A DNA stretch of 45,302 bases from Rhodobacteraceae bacterium UBA2553 (GTDB taxonomy: Bacteria > Pseudomonadota > Alphaproteobacteria > Rhodobacterales > Rhodobacteraceae). The stretch covers positions 1 through 45,302 of the forward strand of contig DDMF01000080.1 in the NCBI GenBank assembly GCA_002340515.1, read 5' to 3'. Under the pieces are notes generated by a model. That model saw only the letters and a program-made list of their open reading frames with translations, made no database searches and had not been told where the DNA came from. Each line of letters starts with the position of its first letter. Positions within the stretch are counted from its first letter, which is position 1. A program made the position numbers and the translations under genes. Positions 26,098 through 33,525 of this stretch are shown one piece after another.

Positions 26098-26865
26098 ATG
26101 ACCCGAGTAAAACCTGCCCGCGCGACGCGGCTGGATGAATTGCGCGAGACGTTTGGTGATCAGGCGGTTGCAGAAACGGGTCGCCGTGATGCGGTGACCG
26201 CGCTCTTTGACCGGATTGCTCCGCGTTACGACTTGATGAATGATTTGATGAGCTTTGGCACACACCGGATGTGGAAATCCACGATGGTGAAAACCGCGTT
26301 GAAGCAAATCAAAGGGCAGCAAGGCCCGATTGTGGATCTGGCGGGTGGCACCGGCGATATCGCGATGGCGATCAAAGCGGTGGACCCTATGCGCGACGTG
26401 ATTGTGGCTGATGCCAGTGCGGGCATGCTGGCGCAGGCCAAAGACCGCGCAGGTATCCAGCTTGATTATCTGCATGCACCCGCCGAAAACCTGCCGCTTG
26501 CGGACAATTCCGTGGCAGGTGTGACCTTGGCTTTTGGATTGCGTAACATGACCCACCCACGCCAGGCTTTGGAAGAATGCGCGCGTGTGTTGCAACCCGG
26601 TGCGAGCCTTGTGCTGTTGGAATTCTCAAAACCCGCCCCATGGTTTGCGCCATTTTACGCCATTCACTCGCGCTATATCATCCCCGCCCTTGGCGCCTTG
26701 GTGGCGCGTGACAAAGGGGCCTATAACTATCTCGTGGAATCCATTCGTCGCTTTCCGGCGGCGGGGGATATCACCCGTGAATTAGAGGCGTCAGGCTTTC
26801 AGGTGCGTCAGACCCGTTCGTTTATGTTTGGCGTGGCCATGTTGCATGTTGCGGAGGTTGCATGA
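26098..26865 (+). CDS. UbiE/MenG-like quinone C-methyltransferase
   Basis: A 255-residue class I methyltransferase closely following UbiE/MenG. It shows VTALFDRIAPRYDLMNDLMSFG with HRMWK, then the SAM-binding VDLAGGTGDIAMAI, the FGLRNMTHPRQAL motif, LVLLEFSKP, and the late YNYLVESIRRFP and GVAMLH segments. UbiE/MenG methylates demethylubiquinone or demethylmenaquinone. The cell's main ubiE normally sits with ubiB elsewhere in the chromosome, so I infer a second, specialised copy. GGAG lies before ATG 26098. Four-base overlap with the MenA-like gene points to linked function. Confidence 0.85.
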   Translation: MTRVKPARATRLDELRETFGDQAVAETGRRDAVTALFDRIAPRYDLMNDLMSFGTHRMWKSTMVKTALKQIKGQQGPIVDLAGGTGDIAMAIKAVDPMRDVIVADASAGMLAQAKDRAGIQLDYLHAPAENLPLADNSVAGVTLAFGLRNMTHPRQALEECARVLQPGASLVLLEFSKPAPWFAPFYAIHSRYIIPALGALVARDKGAYNYLVESIRRFPAAGDITRELEASGFQVRQTRSFMFGVAMLHVAEVA

Positions 26866-27782
26866 TCTCAAATCCGCCCGATCCTATGGCTGGATTGGTG
26901 TCCCGTTTGGGGCAATTGTCGCCCCCTTTGCGGTGGGTGATCGCAGCGCGTGTCAAAACGCTCAGCCTATCCTTGATGCCGGTGATCGCCGGAAGCTGGC
27001 TGGCCGCAACAATGGGCGCTTGGCGGCCAGACGTGGCCTTGGCGGCGGGTGGGGCTTCGGCGGCCATTCAGGTGGGCACCAACCTTTGGAATGATGCGGC
27101 TGACGCCAAAAGCGGTGTTGATGGGCCAGAGCGGTTGGGGCCACCTCGCCTCACCTCTCTTGGCTTGCTTGATCCGGCGCGGGTGCGTCAGGTTGCGGCG
27201 GGATCGTTTCTATTGGCGATGCTGCTTGGCCTTTATCTGGTTGCGCTTGGCGGTTGGCCCATTGTCGCAATCGGTGTCATTTCGCTGGCGCTGGGGTTTT
27301 TCTATTCGATGGGGCCACGCCCCTTGTCCGGCACCCCGTTGGGCGAGCTTTTGGTGATTGCGTTTTTTGGCGTGATTGCGGTGGCCGGAACGGTTTACTT
27401 ACACGGCCAGCCTTTGACCGCGCCGGTTTATGCGCTTGGTTTGATTATGGGCCTGCCGGCTGCGGCAATCCTGATGATCAACAATCACCGGGATCGGGCC
27501 ACGGACAAACGCGCCGGGCGCCGCACTTTGGCAATCCAAATTGGCGAAGGGCCCTCGCGGATTGTGTATGTTTTTCTGGTTCTAATGGCACTGGTTGGCG
27601 GGGTTTGGTTTGCTGGATGTGCTGTGTCATTTATCCCTGCGGCGGGATTGGGTGTTTGGTTGAGCACCGCTATGCTTCGCACACCCATCTCCGCCCGCCT
27701 GAATCAATTGATCCCCGGCACCGCCCTGTTTCAAATACTGCTTCTGGTGGGAACCATGGGCGGGCAGATGATCTGTGGCTGA
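26862..27782 (+). CDS. MenA-like prenyltransferase (UbiA superfamily)
   Basis: A 306-residue protein with about eight to nine membrane helices. The first aspartate motif is TNLWNDAADAKSGVD followed by PERLGPPRLTSLG, which parallels the NDxxDxxxGxDxPxRxGP pattern of MenA. The second is INNHRDRATDKRAGRRTLA, matching the MenA NNxRDxxxDxxxGxxTL pattern. MenA attaches an isoprenoid chain to 1,4-dihydroxy-2-naphthoate in menaquinone synthesis. The motifs separate it from UbiA, COQ2 and protohaem farnesyltransferase. No other men or mqn gene lies in the window, so the aromatic substrate is uncertain. It is co-transcribed with the UbiE-like gene. Confidence 0.85.
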   Translation: MISNPPDPMAGLVSRLGQLSPPLRWVIAARVKTLSLSLMPVIAGSWLAATMGAWRPDVALAAGGASAAIQVGTNLWNDAADAKSGVDGPERLGPPRLTSLGLLDPARVRQVAAGSFLLAMLLGLYLVALGGWPIVAIGVISLALGFFYSMGPRPLSGTPLGELLVIAFFGVIAVAGTVYLHGQPLTAPVYALGLIMGLPAAAILMINNHRDRATDKRAGRRTLAIQIGEGPSRIVYVFLVLMALVGGVWFAGCAVSFIPAAGLGVWLSTAMLRTPISARLNQLIPGTALFQILLLVGTMGGQMICG

Positions 27783-27825
27783 TCCTGCCCACCAAAGTGT
27801 CTTGCAAATGTGAAAGGCCTCGGCC

Positions 27826-28281
27826 CTAGTTCATTGCGCCCGGACCTTTGACAGTCAGGGTGACAGGCACTTCGCCGGCCTTTTCAAAGATCAAAGTTGC
27901 CTCGACGGTTTCACCCTCGATCAACTGTTCGCTCAGCTTGATGAACATCAAATGGAAGCTGCCGGGTTTCAGCTCGACCATACCGCCTGCGGGCACGTCG
28001 ATGGCGTCGACCTGACGCATGCGCATCATGCCATTGTCATGGATATGAGTGTGCAGTTCGGGGCGCTCGCAATTTGGGGATTTGAACCCAATCAGGCGGT
28101 CTGCTGTCCCTTTTGATGTGATGGTCATGAAACCGGCGCCAGCGCCAGCCATTTTAGGGGAAGCCCGCGAAAAGGCCCCTGAAATCACAAGATTGTCGGT
28201 TTCGACGTCTTGAGAGAAGGAAGGTGAGGCAAACACAAAACACGCCGCAACTGAGGCGGCGATAAATGAACGGCGATCCAT
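27826..28281 (-). CDS. PCuAC-type periplasmic copper(I) chaperone
   Basis: A 151-residue exported protein. The signal (MDRRSFIAASVAACFVFASPSFSQ region) ends near residue 24. The copper motif H-x10-M-x21-H-x-M is present exactly: His77, Met88, His110 and Met112. PCuAC delivers Cu(I) to CuA centres together with Sco proteins. ATG 28281 with AAGGAT upstream is the start; the upstream extension to 28320 is not signal-like. It is divergent from nosZ and shares an FNR/NnrR-type box with it. TATGAT on its own strand (28325-28320) lies 31 bases from the box centre, at the position expected for a regulated -10. Confidence 0.92.
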   Translation of the reverse strand: MDRRSFIAASVAACFVFASPSFSQDVETDNLVISGAFSRASPKMAGAGAGFMTITSKGTADRLIGFKSPNCERPELHTHIHDNGMMRMRQVDAIDVPAGGMVELKPGSFHLMFIKLSEQLIEGETVEATLIFEKAGEVPVTLTVKGPGAMN

Positions 28282-28346
28282 TTGGATAAGATCCTTTATT
28301 TCACAGGTTATCGTATTCAATCATATTCGAATTTCATTTTTTGACC

Positions 28347-28360
28347 TTAACAAAAGTCAA
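28347..28360. promoter_or_regulatory. FNR/NnrR-type box between PCuAC and nosZ
   Basis: TTAACAAAAGTCAA differs from the norC box by two bases. On the minus side it fits a -41.5 site for the PCuAC gene (TATGAT -10). On the plus side the -10 at matching distance is poor; a candidate around 28415-28420 would place the box near -72, a class I position for nosZ. Confidence 0.75.
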
Positions 28361-28466
28361 GAAAGCGCTCGCGGAATCGTGATCAAAAAGGGGCGGATCG
28401 GGTACCGGGCACCGATCTATGCGTGCTGACTACACGCGTTTAACCGCCCGGACATGAGGACGCAAA

Positions 28467-30764
28467 ATGATCAGCAACATTCGCAACCGCTTTGCGGCGA
28501 CTGCGAGCGTTGTCACCTTAGGCTTGGCTATGACCGCAAATTCGGTCGCTGCTGATACGCTTGATGAGGTGATGGAACGCCGGGGTCTTTCACAAAAAGA
28601 CCTTTTAGCCGCTGCAAAAACCTATACGCCAACCGGGGGACGCGATGAGTTTATCGTGTTCTCGTCGGGCGGTCAGTCAGGCCAAGTTATGGTCTATGGC
28701 GTGCCGTCGATGCGTATTTTGAAATACGTATCCGTGTTCACGCCCGAACCATGGCAAGGCTATGGGTTCGACGAAGAATCAAAAGCTATCTTGGAGAGCG
28801 GCAAAGTAGACGGCCGCGAACTTCATTGGGGCGACACCCACCACCCAGCAATCACCGAAACAGATGGTGATGTGGATGGTGAATATCTGTTCATCAACGA
28901 CAAATCCGCGCCACGTATCGGTGTGATTTCGTTGCATGACTTTGAAACGCAACAGATCGTTGTGAACCCGATCCTTCAGTCCGAGCACGGCGGCACCTTT
29001 GTGACACCAAACTCGGAATATGTGATCGAAGCGGCCCAATATCCGGGCGTGCTGGGCCGTGGCTTTGCGCCGCTGTCTGAGTTTAACGAAAAGTTCCGCG
29101 GTGCTGTCACCTATTGGAAGTTTAACCGTGAAAAGGGCCGCATCGAGCCTGAGAATTCGTTCTCGATCGAATTGCCACCTTACTCACAGGATTTGTCGGA
29201 TGCTGGTAAGCTGGTTTCCGATGGCTGGTCTTTCACCAACTCGTTCTGTGCGGAACGTTATGTAGGTGGGATCGAAAGTGGCCGTCCGCCGTTTGAAGCG
29301 GGTTGTTCGCAAGCCGACACCGACTATCTGCACATCATCAACTGGAAAAAAGCCGAAGAGGTTTACAAGTCCGGTGCTGTGACCATGATCAATGACCACC
29401 CGGTCATCAGCATGGATACTGCGATCAAAGAAGGTCTGGTGTTCTTGGTTGCTGAACCAAAATCACCCCACGGTGTTGACGTATCGCCAGACGGTAAATT
29501 CATCGTCATTGGTGGTAAGCTTGACACCCAAGCATCGGTTTACTCGTTTGAGAAAATTCAGGCTGCAATTGAAGCCAAGAACTTCTCGGGTGAAGATCCC
29601 TATGGTCTGCCGATCATCGCAATGGAAGACGCGATCCACGTTCAAGTTCCACTGGGCCTTGGACCGCTTCACAACCAGTTCGATAGCAAAAAATGTGTTG
29701 TCTACACTTCGTTGTATGTGGATAGCCAAGTTGCGAAATGGGACTATTGCGAAGGTAAAGTTCTCGATAAAATCTCGATCCACTATAACATCGGTCACCT
29801 TGTGGCGATGGAAGGTGAAACGGTTAATCCGAAGGGTAAATACCTGATCTCGCTGAACAAGCTTGCGATTGACCGGTTTAACCCTGTTGGTCCTCTGCAC
29901 CCGCAGAACCACCAGCTGATCGACATTTCTGGCGACAAAATGGAACTTCTGTATGACATGCCAGTTCCATTGGGCGAGCCGCATTACGCGACCGCTATTT
30001 CGGCTGACAAGCTGAAGCCGCTGGTTCGTTATCGCTACGGCACCAACTCTCGCACCGGCGGCAAGCACGAAGGTGCTGTTCGTCCGGGTGCAGAGCGCAT
30101 CGAGCGTGATGGCACCAATGTCAAAGTGTACATGACCGCGATCCGGTCGCACTTTACACCTGAGATCGTTGAAGTGAACGAAGGCGATACTGTCGAATTC
30201 ATCATCACCAACTCAGAGCGTGCACAGGATGAAACCCACGGTTTCTCGGTCTCGACCTATGACGTGAACCTGTCGCTTGAGCCAGGTAAAACGGCAACTG
30301 CCAAGATCCAAGCGGATCACCCTGGTGTGTTCTCGTTCTACTGCACCGAGTTCTGCTCGGCGCTGCACCTCGAGATGCAAGGTTACCTTGTCGTGAAACC
30401 GGAAGGTTACGTCGATGAGAACGCCGAGATTGTCGAAGGCACCACCTATACCCAAGCCGACTATGACAAGCAGTTCACTGTGAACATGGAAACCCAAGCT
30501 GTTATCGACAGTGTTGTGGGCTACATCACAGGCCGGAACTTCAAAGACTTCCCAGAGGTTGTCTCGCTTGTTGAGGACGCAACTGACCAGCTGGGCTTTG
30601 CTGCCGAGGCGCAAGCCAAATCAGAAGAGCTGGCGAAAGCCGAAGATTGGCAAAACGCCACTCTGTGGGCCGGTCAATGGTGGCAGTATCAGGTGAAAGC
30701 GGCGGACATTGGTCTGCGTGCGAAAACCTTCCTGGACGAACATGGTGCGGTGAAGGTCGAGTGA
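28467..30764 (+). CDS. nosZ: Nitrous oxide reductase, clade II (Sec-dependent) type
   Basis: A 765-residue periplasmic enzyme reducing N2O to N2. The signal (residues 1-29, cleavage after SVAA) lacks twin arginines, so export is by Sec; clade I enzymes use Tat. The seven-bladed propeller with the CuZ histidines includes GDTHHPAITETDG, EPKSPHGVDVSPDGK, GLGPLHNQFD and PLGEPHYATAI. The CuA domain has His591 (ETHGFS), then C-x3-C-x3-H-x2-M as Cys626, Cys630, His634 and Met637. About 115 helical residues follow the CuA domain, with no CxxCH, so this is not the haem-bearing tail of the Wolinella type. GAGGA precedes ATG 28467. Confidence 0.96.
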   Translation: MISNIRNRFAATASVVTLGLAMTANSVAADTLDEVMERRGLSQKDLLAAAKTYTPTGGRDEFIVFSSGGQSGQVMVYGVPSMRILKYVSVFTPEPWQGYGFDEESKAILESGKVDGRELHWGDTHHPAITETDGDVDGEYLFINDKSAPRIGVISLHDFETQQIVVNPILQSEHGGTFVTPNSEYVIEAAQYPGVLGRGFAPLSEFNEKFRGAVTYWKFNREKGRIEPENSFSIELPPYSQDLSDAGKLVSDGWSFTNSFCAERYVGGIESGRPPFEAGCSQADTDYLHIINWKKAEEVYKSGAVTMINDHPVISMDTAIKEGLVFLVAEPKSPHGVDVSPDGKFIVIGGKLDTQASVYSFEKIQAAIEAKNFSGEDPYGLPIIAMEDAIHVQVPLGLGPLHNQFDSKKCVVYTSLYVDSQVAKWDYCEGKVLDKISIHYNIGHLVAMEGETVNPKGKYLISLNKLAIDRFNPVGPLHPQNHQLIDISGDKMELLYDMPVPLGEPHYATAISADKLKPLVRYRYGTNSRTGGKHEGAVRPGAERIERDGTNVKVYMTAIRSHFTPEIVEVNEGDTVEFIITNSERAQDETHGFSVSTYDVNLSLEPGKTATAKIQADHPGVFSFYCTEFCSALHLEMQGYLVVKPEGYVDENAEIVEGTTYTQADYDKQFTVNMETQAVIDSVVGYITGRNFKDFPEVVSLVEDATDQLGFAAEAQAKSEELAKAEDWQNATLWAGQWWQYQVKAADIGLRAKTFLDEHGAVKVE

Positions 30765-30791
30765 CCTAATCCAACCTCGTTCAAGGCAAAG

Positions 30792-30816
30792 GGGGTGGCG
30801 GTTCAATCGCCACCCC
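30792..30816 (+). other. Intercistronic hairpin between nosZ and the first cytochrome gene
   Basis: GGGGTGGCG pairs perfectly with CGCCACCCC around a seven-base loop, 27 bases after the nosZ stop. No T-run follows, so it is more likely an mRNA-stabilising or partial-termination element than a full terminator. Confidence 0.6.
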
Positions 30817-30850
30817 TAACTTCCCAGAAACACGAACAGGATGAACCGAT

Positions 30851-31507
30851 ATGCGCGCTCTTCTTTCTGCAGTTATTCTTGGCATGGCCGGGACTTTCGC
30901 AGCGCCCGCCTTTGCGGATGACGATGCCCTGAAAGCCGGTAAACGGGTCTATATGACCAAGACATGTCTTGCCTGCCACGGGCGTAACGGCGCCAAGCCG
31001 ATCATGTCTTATCCGGCCCTTGCCGGACAAAATGAGAAATATTTGGTGGATCAGCTGATGATCATCAAAGAAGGCGGGCGCGTCGGTACGCCTGACCCTG
31101 CCACTGGCCATCCCTATATCACGGGCATGGCGGACATCATGCACTTGCTGTCCGAAGACGACATCAAGAATGTTGCAAAATACCTGGCTGCCCTTCCTGC
31201 GGCCGCCCCCGAGGTTCTTGACCCTGCCCCTGAACAGGCGCTGCTGGATGAAGGTGCGGCGAGATATAAAAAGCTTGGTTGTAAGGCGTGCCACGGCGCA
31301 GACGGTACCAAAGCCACCAACAAAGCCTATCCCATTATTGCCGCCCTTGATCGCGAATATCTGGTCCGTCAGATGACCGAAATGCGCGACAAAGTGCGCA
31401 CCAGCGGCAAGTCCAAACTGATGTTCGGCGTGATCAAACGCGCTGATGACGCAGATATCGAAGCGATCGCAACTTGGCTGAGCCAAGTCGAACGCCCCAG
31501 CAAATAA
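30851..31507 (+). CDS. Diheme cytochrome c (NosC-like), periplasmic
   Basis: A 218-residue exported cytochrome. The signal peptide ends at APAFA (about residue 22). Two haem sites, CLACH (near residue 40) and CKACH (near residue 145), lie in two similar halves of cytochrome c4/c553 type, each with a following methionine-bearing segment. In clade II nos clusters, one or two cytochromes (NosC1/NosC2) link the NosGH quinol dehydrogenase to NosZ; this is the probable role. It is placed directly after nosZ rather than after nosG as in Wolinella. Confidence 0.85.
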   Translation: MRALLSAVILGMAGTFAAPAFADDDALKAGKRVYMTKTCLACHGRNGAKPIMSYPALAGQNEKYLVDQLMIIKEGGRVGTPDPATGHPYITGMADIMHLLSEDDIKNVAKYLAALPAAAPEVLDPAPEQALLDEGAARYKKLGCKACHGADGTKATNKAYPIIAALDREYLVRQMTEMRDKVRTSGKSKLMFGVIKRADDADIEAIATWLSQVERPSK

Positions 31508-31526
31508 TCCTGAAAGGACGCGCGAT

Positions 31527-32249
31527 ATGAAACTGATGAAAACAGCCTTTTTTGCCGCAGCCATGGCGCTGGGCGCACAGGCCGCAGTGGCGGACAGCAC
31601 CCACACTCCGGCGGATGGTTGGAATGAAGGGGGCGGCGAGCAAGACGAGGCGCTGCACCTGACGCCTGACATGGATAATGGTCTTTACGTGTACGAAGTC
31701 TGTTCGGCTTGCCACCAGTTGAATGGCTGGGGTCTGACCGACGGGACCTTCCCACAAATCTCGGGCCAGCACACCAATGTGATCATCAAACAGCTCGCTG
31801 ACATTCGCGCGCTGAACCGTGATAACCCAACCATGTATCCGTTTGCCTTGCCGCAGGAAATTGGTGGCTCGCAGTCGATTGCAGACGTTGCGCTTTATAT
31901 CTCAAAACTGCCGATGAACCCGAACCCAGGCGTGGGTGAAGGCGACAATCTTGAGCATGGTGCACAGCTTTACAAAGACAATTGTGTGAAATGCCACGGC
32001 GAAAACGGCGAAGGCAGCAATGAAAAGTTCTATCCCCGTATTCAGGGCCAGCACTACTCATACCTGGTGCGCCAATACGAATGGATCCGCGATGGCAAAC
32101 GCCGCAATGCAAACCCAGAAATGGTTGAGCAGATCAAAGGCTTTACCGACGAAGACACCAAAGCGGTTCTTGACTTTGTATCGCGCATGAAACCACCAGC
32201 AGAAATGGTTGGGGACCCAGACTGGGTGAACCCTGACTTCGACTGGTAA
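31527..32249 (+). CDS. Second diheme cytochrome c (NosC-like), periplasmic
   Basis: A 240-residue exported protein; its signal ends around AAVAD (residue ~22). Haem sites are CSACH (near residue 60) and CVKCH (near residue 153), with c4-like repeats SGQHTNVIIKQLADIRA and QGQHYSYLVRQYEWIRDGK. AAGGA precedes ATG 31527, 19 bases after the previous gene. The two neighbouring dihaem proteins differ clearly in sequence, so they are probably sequential carriers and not recent duplicates. A perfect palindrome follows at 32261-32280. Confidence 0.85.
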   Translation: MKLMKTAFFAAAMALGAQAAVADSTHTPADGWNEGGGEQDEALHLTPDMDNGLYVYEVCSACHQLNGWGLTDGTFPQISGQHTNVIIKQLADIRALNRDNPTMYPFALPQEIGGSQSIADVALYISKLPMNPNPGVGEGDNLEHGAQLYKDNCVKCHGENGEGSNEKFYPRIQGQHYSYLVRQYEWIRDGKRRNANPEMVEQIKGFTDEDTKAVLDFVSRMKPPAEMVGDPDWVNPDFDW

Positions 32250-32260
32250 GATCAAATTGC

Positions 32261-32280
32261 GGGCGGCCAATTGGCCGCCC
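32261..32280 (+). other. Perfect 20-bp palindrome between the second cytochrome and nosB-like gene
   Basis: GGGCGGCC and GGCCGCCC flank AATT, giving a fully self-complementary sequence 11 bases after the stop. There is no T-run. It may fold as an intercistronic stem in the nos mRNA. Confidence 0.6.
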
Positions 32281-32315
32281 CAACCGTCCTCGTAAAAGGC
32301 AAGGATGTCTTAGGC

Positions 32316-33506
32316 ATGTCCCGTGAAACCACCCGTTCCGACCGTCGCGGCATCATCTACCGCGTTTTAACCGTTCTCGCCGTTGCCCTAATTGGTGCGT
32401 CCTTCTTTTCACCCGGATGGTGGGTCTCGCTGACTGCGCCCAACTATCCCGAGGCGACGTTCCCCCAAGGTATCCGGATCCTGTTTCATATGGATTCGGT
32501 GCAAAATGGCTGTGAAATTCGTGACAGCACTGAGGTTGTTGAAACCGAAGCGCTGGATTGTGTGCATGAGATGGACACGATCAACCACTATGTTGGCATG
32601 TACCCAATTGCCTCTGGCGGACCCGTAGAAAAAGCATTTTCGCCGTTCCTGTTCGCCATGCTCGGCGTGATGGCGCTGACCTTTGCGGCCTCTGGTCGCA
32701 TTGTGCGCATGGTGATGGCCTTGGCTGGTTTTGGCGCCATTTCGATCTGGATGACCATGGCGATGTACGGTGAAAACGGCATCCGCCTGCACACCACAAA
32801 CTACCTGTCTGGCCTTGTTGTGTCTTTGGGCCAAGATGCAAGCGACAGCACCGCCAACAGCTCACTTTCCCCTGTGGTGCAGATGCTGAAGGATTCGTTG
32901 GATGAAAGCGAAGCGGCTGAGCGCAATGAGGTGATTGCCGAGGGCGATGGCAAAGAGGCGTTGATCAAGACGCTGAAGCACGCCTATGGAATCGAACAAT
33001 CCAAAATGCCGCCTTATAAGCGCGAAGCGTGGACTGGGTCGGTGATGCAGGTGTTCAAATGGCATTACGCAAAATCGCTGGCCCGTTGGTTTAATGAGCC
33101 CGAGCGCAACGATCCACTGGTTAAGCAGATGGATGGGATCGCCCAAATCCTCTATGCTGTTGTGATGGCGTTCATGCTCTTGTTGGTCTTTGCAGCGTGG
33201 TCTGTACGGTCGATCTTTCACTGGATTCTGGTGCTGGCCCCAATGGCGCTTCCGGTTGGGTTTATTGCCGAATATGCCGCCTGGCTTTGGTGGTACGGGC
33301 ACAGCTTGAACTCAATGGGTGCGTTCACATTGAAGCCGTTTATGCCGACCGTGTTTGGCGACGGTAAAGTGGCGCAATTCACCACCCACTCTTATCCGTC
33401 CACTGGTTTCTTCTTGATGATGGGGGCGTCGGCGCTGTTGCTGTTGGCTGCTTTGATCCGGTTGAAACAGGTGCGTCTGGCTGGCCCGGACGCCGCACGG
33501 ATGTAA
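32316..33506 (+). CDS. NosB-like multi-span membrane protein of clade II nos cluster
   Basis: A 396-residue protein with about six membrane helices (roughly residues 14-36, 105-124, 128-149, 272-295, 300-327 and 361-383). A periplasmic loop after helix 1 holds HMDSVQNGC, a second Cys and NHYVGMY, potential metal or disulfide residues. A long polar segment (~155-270) is charged and probably soluble. Clade II clusters contain a conserved membrane gene, nosB, of unknown function near nosZ; I assign this one by position and topology, not by a recognised motif. ATG 32316 is chosen over an upstream frame that runs through the palindrome. Confidence 0.6.
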   Translation: MSRETTRSDRRGIIYRVLTVLAVALIGASFFSPGWWVSLTAPNYPEATFPQGIRILFHMDSVQNGCEIRDSTEVVETEALDCVHEMDTINHYVGMYPIASGGPVEKAFSPFLFAMLGVMALTFAASGRIVRMVMALAGFGAISIWMTMAMYGENGIRLHTTNYLSGLVVSLGQDASDSTANSSLSPVVQMLKDSLDESEAAERNEVIAEGDGKEALIKTLKHAYGIEQSKMPPYKREAWTGSVMQVFKWHYAKSLARWFNEPERNDPLVKQMDGIAQILYAVVMAFMLLLVFAAWSVRSIFHWILVLAPMALPVGFIAEYAAWLWWYGHSLNSMGAFTLKPFMPTVFGDGKVAQFTTHSYPSTGFFLMMGASALLLLAALIRLKQVRLAGPDAARM

Positions 33507-33525
33507 CCTGAGAGGCAAATAAGCA

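Noticed and set aside
28467..28560. Tat signal on NosZ
   Set aside because: No RR pair is present; the only basic residues are separated (Arg6 and Arg8), followed by a simple Sec-type hydrophobic core.
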